Assembly (NCBI RefSeq): GCF_001613325.1
Contig: NZ_BDCD01000014.1
Location: 1-64,000 of the forward strand
DNA: 64,000 nt
Direction of reading: 5' to 3'
Source of the DNA: Nocardia yamanashiensis NBRC 100130
GTDB lineage: Bacteria > Actinomycetota > Actinomycetes > Mycobacteriales > Mycobacteriaceae
Under the pieces are notes generated by a model that saw only the letters and a list, made by a program, of their open reading frames with translations, was not told the DNA's origin and searched no databases. Of this stretch, positions 58,564 to 64,000 are shown piece after piece (position 1 is the first letter of the stretch; each line of letters begins with the position of its first letter). A program made the translations under genes and the position numbers.

Positions 58564-60044
58564 GCGGGGATCACCCTTTCGAGATCGGAAGCTGAGGAGA
58601 GTGACTCGTGGTCGGCGGTATCGGTTGCGGCGGCTCCCGGACGGGCCACAGCGTCGGGCAGGGCGGTCGAGCCCGCGCCCCCGAGGCGATAGCGTGCGCC
58701 CCGATGCTCCGGCGGTAGCCGGTCGCCCGCACCGAACAAGGCGTTGCGCAGGGTGCCGGGAACGTACTCGGTGGCATACGCGCCGCGGGCGGTCAGCGCC
58801 GGAACGACATGGCGCACAATGTCTTCGAAACTTCCCGGCGTGATGGCGTAGGCCAGGTTGAACCCGTCGAGATCGGTGTCGGCCACCCAGTCCTGGAGCT
58901 GGTCGGCGACGGTGTCCCCGGAACCGACGAAGACCGGCCCCATTCCGCCGATCCCCGCCCAGCGGCCGATATCGCGGACGGTCCATTCCCGGCCGTCGTC
59001 GTCGAACTCCTGGAAGGCGGCCACCGCGGACTGGATGGCATTGCTCTCCACCTCGCCGATCGGATCGTCCAGGTCGTAGCGTGACAGGTCGATGCCCATC
59101 CAGCCGGACATGAACACCAGCCCGCCCTCGACACTGGCGTAGGACAGGTACTCCCGGTGCTTGTTGTGCGCGGCGTCGTCGGTGGCATCGGTGACAATGG
59201 TGGCCAGTGCGTAGATCCGGGCGGCGTAGCGGTCACGGCCCGCGGCTTCCAGCGCGTCCCGGATCCGGGACACCGTTTGTGCCAGTACCCTTTTGGACGG
59301 ACCGGCCACGAAAATGGCCTCGGCGTTCTCGGCGGCGAAGCGCACCCCGCGTGTCGAAGCCCCGGCCTGGTATATCACCGGCGTCCGCTGCGGCGACGGT
59401 TCTGACAGATGGATGCCCGGCACCGTGTAGTGCTTGCCGCGATGCCCGATGTGGTGCACCTTCGCCGGATCCACGTAGACGCCGCGCGCGGTGTCGCGCA
59501 CCACCGCGTCGTCCTCCCACGAGCCCTCCCACAGCTTGTAGAGCACCTCGAGGTATTCGTCGGCCTGGTCGTACCGATCGTCGTGGTCGAGCTGATCGTC
59601 GGCCCCGAAATTCCTTGCGGCCGAAGGCAGATACCCGGTGACCACGTTCCAGCCCAGCCGGCCGCCGGTGAGATGGTCGAGGGTGGACAGCCGGCGCGCG
59701 AAGGGATACGGGTGCTCGAACCCGGTGCCGGTGGTGATCCCGAAACCGAGGTGCTCGGTGACCGCGGCCATGGCCGAGACCAGCAGCAGCGGATCGGCCA
59801 CCGGGATCTGCGCACCCTGACGCAGGGCGGCGATGTCGTTGCCGCCGTACACGTCGTAGGTGCCCAGCACGTCGGCGATGAAGATGCCGTCGAAGCGCCC
59901 GCGCTCCAGCAGTTTCGCCAGCTCGGTCCAGTAGCCGAGCTCCTTGTATCGATGCGACTGATCCGCCGGATGCCGCCACAGGCCCGGCGACTGGTGGGCC
60001 ACGCAGTTCATGTCGAACGCGTTGAAGCGGATGCGGCGGGTCAT
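58560..60044 (-). CDS. NtaA/SnaA/DszA-type flavin-dependent monooxygenase
   Basis: A 494-residue bacterial-luciferase-like protein: FNAFDMNCVAHQSPGLWRHP, DGIFIADVLGTYDVYGG, ITTGTGFEHPYPFARRLSTL (split here: TTGTGFEHPYPFARRLS) and GRLGWNVVTGYLPSAARNFG. This is the NtaA/SnaA/DszA/SoxA subgroup, two-component FMNH2 enzymes acting on nitrilotriacetate or on sulfones. The C-terminal 45 residues are a low-complexity Ala/Pro extension. ATGA overlaps on both sides show tight coupling within the sulfur operon. Confidence 0.88.
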   Translation of the reverse strand: MTRRIRFNAFDMNCVAHQSPGLWRHPADQSHRYKELGYWTELAKLLERGRFDGIFIADVLGTYDVYGGNDIAALRQGAQIPVADPLLLVSAMAAVTEHLGFGITTGTGFEHPYPFARRLSTLDHLTGGRLGWNVVTGYLPSAARNFGADDQLDHDDRYDQADEYLEVLYKLWEGSWEDDAVVRDTARGVYVDPAKVHHIGHRGKHYTVPGIHLSEPSPQRTPVIYQAGASTRGVRFAAENAEAIFVAGPSKRVLAQTVSRIRDALEAAGRDRYAARIYALATIVTDATDDAAHNKHREYLSYASVEGGLVFMSGWMGIDLSRYDLDDPIGEVESNAIQSAVAAFQEFDDDGREWTVRDIGRWAGIGGMGPVFVGSGDTVADQLQDWVADTDLDGFNLAYAITPGSFEDIVRHVVPALTARGAYATEYVPGTLRNALFGAGDRLPPEHRGARYRLGGAGSTALPDAVARPGAAATDTADHESLSSASDLERVIPA

Positions 60045-61264
60045 TGCCCGGCTCCCGCCGCCGGTACGCGCTCGCCCGCACTCCACGCGAACGGCAGGTC
60101 GGCGCCGTTGAGCAGATGATCGCCGAGGGCGCGCGCCTTCTGGATGGCCGGATTGTGCACCGAGATGGTGCGTGCGTTGCGCCAGTGCCGATCCAGCCGC
60201 AGCCGCTCCGAAACCGCGGACGCGCCACCGACTTCGAACAGCAGCGTGGTCGCGGGCAGTACCAGGTCGATGACCGCGAGCTGGGCTTGCGCGGCGGCGA
60301 GTTCGGCTGCCACCAACTGCTTTTCGTCGCGCGCCCCGTCGGCCAGTACCGCGTCGAGCACATCGGCGACCGCGAGCACCGTGGCCTCGGCGGCGAAGGC
60401 GGCGGCCGACAGCCGCCCGATCACCTGCTGTACCAACGGATCCCGGCGCGGCAGGTCCGCGACGGAGTGGGTGTAGCCGCGGGTGCGCGCCGCCACCCAG
60501 TCACGGGCGTCGTGTTCGGCGCGCCGGGCGATCCCGGCCAGCACCGCCAGCTGCACCAGTTGCAGGTAGGCCGTCGCGTAGGTGGGACCCGGCGTCCCGT
60601 ATCCGGGGCCGAGGATGCGCTCGTCGGTGACGAGCACCCCGGTGAATTCGGTGGTGCCGCTGGCGGTGAGCCGCTGCCCGAACCCGTCCCAATCATCGTG
60701 CTGGCGCACCCCCTCGGCGTTGGCATCCACCAGCACACCGACCCGCTCGCCCTCGCGATCCGCCGCCGCCAGAATGTAATCCGCGTACAGCGAACCGGTG
60801 CTGTAGTACTTCGTCCCGTCCAGCCGCCAATGCTCGCCGTCGCGGGTCAGGCGCGTGCGGTAGCGGTCGACCGCGCCGACGCCCGGCTCGGTGATCGCAT
60901 TGCCGACCAGCGTGCCCTCCGCCACCGCGCGCAGCCAGCGCTCCCGCTCCGGCCCGTCTGCGGCCAGCAGTTGGTCCTCGACGAACGACCAATGCACCCG
61001 CAGGGCTTGCGGCAGATTCGATTCCGCGGCGGCCAGGGCGATCAGCTGCCGGAACAGCTGCCGCACCGTGACCCCGTAGCCGCCGAATTCGACCGGCACC
61101 CGCAGCGCCCCGAAATTGGCCGCGCGCAACCAGCCGACTTCCTCGAACGGCAGCCGCCGATCGGTCTCGCGCTCGACCGCGCCCGCGGCGATCCGCTCGA
61201 AGATCGGCCCGAAGACCGCGTCCAGTTCGGCGTCGGTGGTGGTCTTGTGCTCAACGGTGGTCAT
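60041..61264 (-). CDS. Second SfnB-like acyl-CoA-dehydrogenase-fold monooxygenase
   Basis: The protein (407 aa) follows the same plan as the gene at 55921-57129: VGWLRAANFGALRVPVEFGG, VGNAITEPGVGAVDRYRTRL, LDGTKYYSTGSLYADYILAA and HWRNARTISVHNP. The two are paralogs rather than copies. It starts on the stop of the sfnG-like gene and ends on the start of the NtaA-like gene (ATGA both times). SfnB is proposed to act on alkanesulfonate or sulfone intermediates. Confidence 0.85.
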   Translation of the reverse strand: MTTVEHKTTTDAELDAVFGPIFERIAAGAVERETDRRLPFEEVGWLRAANFGALRVPVEFGGYGVTVRQLFRQLIALAAAESNLPQALRVHWSFVEDQLLAADGPERERWLRAVAEGTLVGNAITEPGVGAVDRYRTRLTRDGEHWRLDGTKYYSTGSLYADYILAAADREGERVGVLVDANAEGVRQHDDWDGFGQRLTASGTTEFTGVLVTDERILGPGYGTPGPTYATAYLQLVQLAVLAGIARRAEHDARDWVAARTRGYTHSVADLPRRDPLVQQVIGRLSAAAFAAEATVLAVADVLDAVLADGARDEKQLVAAELAAAQAQLAVIDLVLPATTLLFEVGGASAVSERLRLDRHWRNARTISVHNPAIQKARALGDHLLNGADLPFAWSAGERVPAAGAGQ

Positions 61265-62409
61265 CGCGCCACCCCCACCGGCTCGGGAGTGCCCGCGCCT
61301 ACCGCCGATTCGGCCTCCAGTTCGCGCACGATCGGCAGCACATGCTTGCCGAAATACTCGACTTCCTCGTGGTAGTGCAGGAATCCGAGCAGCAGCAGGT
61401 TCACCCCGCGCTTCTTGTACTCGATGATCCGCCGCGCGACCTGCTCGGGAGTACCGATGAGCTTGGACCGGAATCCGTCGTTGTACTGGACCAGATCCTC
61501 GAACGTGGAGTCGGCCCACATACCGCGCTTGTCGCCGGTGGAGTTGCCCGCCTGCTGCACCGCGCCCCGGAATCCCTCGACCGCCTCCGGGTCGGCTTTG
61601 GCGACGATCTCGCGCAGGGTGTCCTTCGCCTCGGCCTCGGTGTCGCGGGCGATGAGGAATCCATTGAGCCCGAACCGAACCGTGCGGCCGTGCTCGGCGG
61701 CCGAAGCGCGGACCTCGGTGATCTGCTCGGTGATGCCGTCGAAGTCCTTGCCATTGCTGAAATACCAGTCCGAGACCCGCCCCGCCATGGCCCGGGCCGC
61801 GGTGGAATTGCCGCCTTGGAAGATCTCCGGATGCGGACGTCCGTGGGCCGCAATCGGTTTGGGCTTGAGGTCGAAGCCGCGCAGGCGATAGAAGTCGCCC
61901 GCGAACTCGGCCGCGTCCTCAGTCCAGCTCTTGCGCAGCACCCGGATGAATTCCTCCGAACGCCGATAGCGTTCATCGTGTTCGAGCCACGGCTCGCCGA
62001 GAGCGGTGAACTCCCCCTTGAACCAGCCGCTCACCACGTTCACCGCGGCCCGGCCACCGGAGAGATGGTCGGCGGTGGCCAGCAGTTTGGCCAGCACCGC
62101 GGGCTGCCAGAGACCGGGATGAACCGCGGCAATAACCTTCAGGCGTTCGGTGGCCAGCAGCAGCGCCAGACTGAAACTGGTCGATTCGTGCTGATAGGCC
62201 GCGCCGTAGCTGGCCATGTATCGCACCTGGGTCAGCGCGTATTCGAAGCCGTTGTTCTCGGCCAGCACAGCCAGCTTCTTGTTGTAGTCGTAACTCCAGT
62301 CGGTGCGCTGCTCGATATTGCTGACGACGAGACCGCCGCTGACATTCGGCACCCAGTAGGCGAATTTCAAAGGTGCTGCGACAGCATCGTTTTCATGGGC
62401 TGCGGACAC
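61261..62409 (-). CDS. sfnG: SfnG-like dimethylsulfone monooxygenase
   Basis: A 382-residue luciferase-like FMNH2 oxygenase. FAYWVPNVSGGLVVSNIEQR, GFEYALTQVRYMASYGA, VSGWFKGEFTALGEPWLEHDERYRRSEEF (quoted in part: SGWFKGEFTALGEPWLEHD) and HPEIFQGGNS match SfnG/SsuD-type enzymes; the WFKGEF and QGGNS motifs fit SfnG. The reaction is dimethyl sulfone to methanesulfinate and formaldehyde. GTG start with GAGGAG 6 nt upstream. First structural gene of the operon, preceded by a leader ORF and hairpin. Confidence 0.85.
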   Translation of the reverse strand: MSAAHENDAVAAPLKFAYWVPNVSGGLVVSNIEQRTDWSYDYNKKLAVLAENNGFEYALTQVRYMASYGAAYQHESTSFSLALLLATERLKVIAAVHPGLWQPAVLAKLLATADHLSGGRAAVNVVSGWFKGEFTALGEPWLEHDERYRRSEEFIRVLRKSWTEDAAEFAGDFYRLRGFDLKPKPIAAHGRPHPEIFQGGNSTAARAMAGRVSDWYFSNGKDFDGITEQITEVRASAAEHGRTVRFGLNGFLIARDTEAEAKDTLREIVAKADPEAVEGFRGAVQQAGNSTGDKRGMWADSTFEDLVQYNDGFRSKLIGTPEQVARRIIEYKKRGVNLLLLGFLHYHEEVEYFGKHVLPIVRELEAESAVGAGTPEPVGVAR

Positions 62410-62457
62410 AGATACTCCTCGGGAAGAAGGGAAGATCGTGAACTACTCCGCACGAAA

Positions 62458-62486
62458 CCCCATCCGCGCGCACAGCGCGGGCGGGG
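62458..62486 (-). promoter_or_regulatory. GC-rich hairpin between the leader ORF and sfnG (possible attenuator)
   Basis: Arms at 62458-62469 and 62475-62486 (GCGCGGGCGGGG) pair over 12 positions with one mismatch and one wobble around a 5-nt loop. It begins 5 nt after the leader stop. No U-run follows, so a rho-dependent or ribosome-stalling mechanism would be needed. Confidence 0.5.
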
Positions 62487-62491
62487 ATTCG

Positions 62492-62587
62492 TCAGTCCCG
62501 ACAACCCGGCCCGGCGATCCGCATCAGATCCAGATACCGCCGCCGCGTGAACTCCCACTCGCAACTCTCGAAACGCTCGATCGACAT
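62492..62587 (-). CDS. Leader peptide upstream of the sulfur operon
   Basis: A 31-residue ORF (ATG 62587, GGAG 7 nt upstream) that ends RRRYLDLMRIAGPGCRD and contains two Cys. The pattern RR-x-(H/Y)-(V/L)-D-L-x-R-(V/I)-A followed by Cys close to the end is that of the short peptides annotated as putative leader peptides ahead of sulfur-assimilation genes in Streptomyces and other Actinobacteria. Its stop is 82 bp before sfnG. I infer cis-acting translational sensing of cysteine or sulfur status. Too short for the usual gene length cutoff. Confidence 0.75.
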   Translation of the reverse strand: MSIERFESCEWEFTRRRYLDLMRIAGPGCRD

Positions 62588-62910
62588 ATCGCCGCTCCAT
62601 CGTCCTCGACGGCCCCGCCGGGCCGCAGCACACGAATCAGTTTCTGATTCCGCCGTCCTGCCCCACGTGCACCAGTCGGTCTCGAAACTCCACGCTCAAC
62701 GGACCATTCCCGCTAAAAAATAAAGCTCCTGCCTCGCCGAAACGACGGTTACGTTCGCGATGAACACAATCCGGGCATTGAGGATCTGCAGGCCGACCGC
62801 GGTATCCCGGTGCTCGGCGTATGCTTCGCGCAGCGTTGACCCACGCAGCCCTCACCGGCCCGGCGTCTCCATTGCGCACCGCGACCGACAGGTGTGCTCC
62901 GACCCGATCC
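62588..62910. other. Promoter region of the sulfur operon
   Basis: An AT-rich patch (GCTAAAAAATAAAGC, 62712-62726) stands out in this GC-rich sequence and is a candidate minus-strand promoter or regulator site, about 125 bp upstream of the leader start. No convincing gene is seen. Confidence 0.4.
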
Positions 62911-63030
62911 ACGACCCGTTTGCTGACGTTCGACGGCGATGTGGTGCAGGGCGAAACCTACTGCACCTCTTCGCACGTCTACGTCACCGACGACGGGCCC
63001 CGGGTGTTCGCCACGGTGTCAGCGAATTCG
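62911..63030 (+). pseudogene. Possible SnoaL-like gene remnant
   Basis: The frame reads TTRLLTFDGDVVQGETYC, then TSSHVYVTDDGPRV, which looks like the core of SnoaL_4/NTF2-like proteins (GDxAxGETYC motif). The matching N-terminal half is not in this frame or a neighbouring one. Downstream the frame runs into the antisense of the next gene with no family resemblance. I read it as a truncated relic; it could be chance. Confidence 0.35.
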
Positions 63031-63447
63031 CGATTCGCATTCCATGAAGTCGGTGCCCGCTTGGAAGCAGTCGTAGAGCCCGCTCTGGATATCGCCGCTG
63101 GTCGGCGGTTCCCCGCACAGGATTCCGCAACGGCGATAGTTCGGGACGTTACTGCCGTCGGGCCAGCGGCAACTGTTGGCGTCGCAGGTGTAGCCGCGAG
63201 CGTTCGGATCGTGAGCCATGCCGGTGCGGCTGTAGGACCACACGAACGCGTCGGTGCGTTGCACCTGAACGCAATACGCCGTGCGGCCGTTCGCCAGGTG
63301 TCCGGTCGACCCGTGGTCCTGACAGTAGGCATTCAATTCGACGGTGGGGCTTTGCGCTGTCGCCGTTGCCGGCGCGAGGAGCAGCACCACTCCCGCCAAC
63401 CCTGTCAGCAGGCGATATACGATCCCGTACCGAGTGTTCCGAAGCAT
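63019..63447 (-). CDS. Secreted cysteine-rich hypothetical protein
   Basis: A 142-residue protein with a signal peptide (LLTGLAGVVLLLAPATATAQ) and a small mature domain holding about nine Cys (NAYCQDHG, AYCVQVQR, YTCDANSCRWPDG, RRCGILCGEPP, YDCFQAG, ECESRIR), suggesting several disulfides. DANSCRWPDG recalls small actinobacterial secreted proteins of unknown role. GGGGGG precedes ATG 63447. Confidence 0.75.
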   Translation of the reverse strand: MLRNTRYGIVYRLLTGLAGVVLLLAPATATAQSPTVELNAYCQDHGSTGHLANGRTAYCVQVQRTDAFVWSYSRTGMAHDPNARGYTCDANSCRWPDGSNVPNYRRCGILCGEPPTSGDIQSGLYDCFQAGTDFMECESRIR

Positions 63448-63517
63448 CTCGTCCCCCCTTTGAACGCAGCCTACTCGCCGAGCACCGTTCACATCTCGGA
63501 TCAGTTCGGGCGCGAAA

Positions 63518-63970
63518 TCATCGGATTTTCCGTACGGATGTCGTATCCGGGTTCGCCGGGCCGCCGGTCGAGGTCACCGGGTGCAGTTCGGGAATCGGGC
63601 GGCCGCGCTCGTCGACGAGCACCGAATGCTCCTCGGCCCGCGCGAACGCATGCCGCTCGCCCCACTGACGCAGAGCGAGGACGACGGTGAACAGGTCCCG
63701 GCCGGCGGGAGTGAGCGTGTAGATCTGCCGCTTGCCCGACGGTGCGGTGGTGCGTTCGAGGATGCCGTGGTGGACCAATCGCCGGAGCCGGTCGGTGAGG
63801 ATATTGCGCGCGATTCCGGTGGACTGCTGGAAGTCTCCGAACGCGCGCGCGCCGTCCATGGCATCGCGAACGATCAGCAGGCTCCAGCGATCGCCGACCA
63901 TGTCCAGGGTGCGCGCGACCGGGCAGTTCGGGTCGGTCCAGTCGCCGTCGGCGGTAACCGGTTCGGTCAT
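63518..63970 (-). CDS. HxlR-family winged-helix regulator
   Basis: A 150-residue regulator: CPVARTLDMVGDRWSLLIVR is the diagnostic HxlR N-terminal motif with its conserved Cys, followed by GIARNILTDRLRRLVHHGIL and the wing SGKRQIYTLTPAGRDL. Some HxlR proteins sense oxidants or aldehydes through that Cys. GGAGG lies 5 nt before ATG 63970 (GTG 63973 also possible). Its target is unknown; the divergent gene is outside the window. Confidence 0.9.
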   Translation of the reverse strand: MTEPVTADGDWTDPNCPVARTLDMVGDRWSLLIVRDAMDGARAFGDFQQSTGIARNILTDRLRRLVHHGILERTTAPSGKRQIYTLTPAGRDLFTVVLALRQWGERHAFARAEEHSVLVDERGRPIPELHPVTSTGGPANPDTTSVRKIR

Positions 63971-64000
63971 CACATCCTCCAGAACGGTTGCTGATTGAAA

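Noticed and set aside
62367..62633. 88-codon minus-strand ORF beginning MCCGPAGPS that overlaps sfnG
   Set aside because: It runs through the leader peptide and into sfnG in another frame, has no ribosome site, and its codon pattern is not coding-like; the 31-residue leader frame explains the region better.

Overview
The window is high-GC actinobacterial chromosome with a strong third-position G/C bias in every convincing gene. The gene content points to Nocardia or a close relative in the Mycobacteriales: a KshA-type steroid 9-alpha-hydroxylase, a Tat-exported cholesterol oxidase, a latex-clearing-protein-like oxygenase, an MmpS-like protein, an EspR-like regulator, a DevR/DosR-like regulator next to an Acg-type nitroreductase, an AcpM-like carrier protein and a DesA acyl-ACP desaturase. 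No rRNA, tRNA, CRISPR array, insertion sequence or phage block was recognised. It reads as ordinary chromosome dense in secondary-metabolism, lipid and regulatory genes. The genus is an inference from gene content.

Layout. 1-11.4 kb: tail of a low-complexity protein, an MmpS-like protein, several small regulators (XRE, GntR, XRE-cupin), a secreted epoxide-hydrolase-like enzyme, a lipoprotein, a HupE/UreJ membrane protein, a P450 and a DJ-1/GlxA pair. 11.4-17.5 kb: TetR with an MpaB-like oxygenase, an SBF-like transporter with a divergent LysR, a stand-alone TrpF, and a Ser/Thr kinase whose extracellular domain resembles that of PstP. 17.5-27.1 kb: cholesterol oxidase, two lipases, two TetR regulators each with clear palindromic operators, an MBL hydrolase/SnoaL pair and an M23 peptidase. 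27.1-35.5 kb: SLAC1/TDT transporter, acyl-CoA synthetase plus Lcp-like oxygenase, KshA with possible KstR-like sites, a GH1 lipoprotein and DesA. 35.5-44.7 kb: a 2-methylisoborneol-synthase-like terpene cyclase with an in-frame 30-bp tandem repeat, a MocR regulator facing an AhpD-like/Rdx redox pair, and an amine oxidase/TetR pair. 45-54.5 kb: EspR-like regulator, an ExxR-lacking (CYP157-like) P450, DevR/Acg, a coupled sigma-like/MltG-like pair, an ACP and a second SBF-type symporter.

55-62.6 kb is the most coherent unit: a minus-strand sulfur-scavenging operon. It has an SfnG-like dimethylsulfone monooxygenase, two SfnB-like acyl-CoA-dehydrogenase-fold enzymes, an NtaA/DszA-type flavin monooxygenase and a styrene-monooxygenase-type flavoprotein. 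The first four genes are joined by ATGA stop/start overlaps. A hairpin terminator follows the operon. In front of it lies an unlabelled 31-residue ORF ending RRRYLDLMRIAGPGCRD, which matches the remembered pattern of actinobacterial sulfur-linked leader peptides, followed by a GC-rich hairpin. At 55.07-55.15 kb there is a second hidden gene: a 25-residue peptide with nine methionines, a consensus ribosome binding site and a 17-bp-stem terminator directly behind it.

These two short ORFs, the paired TetR operators and the sulfur operon are the observations most worth following. All assignments are by eye; no database search was run.
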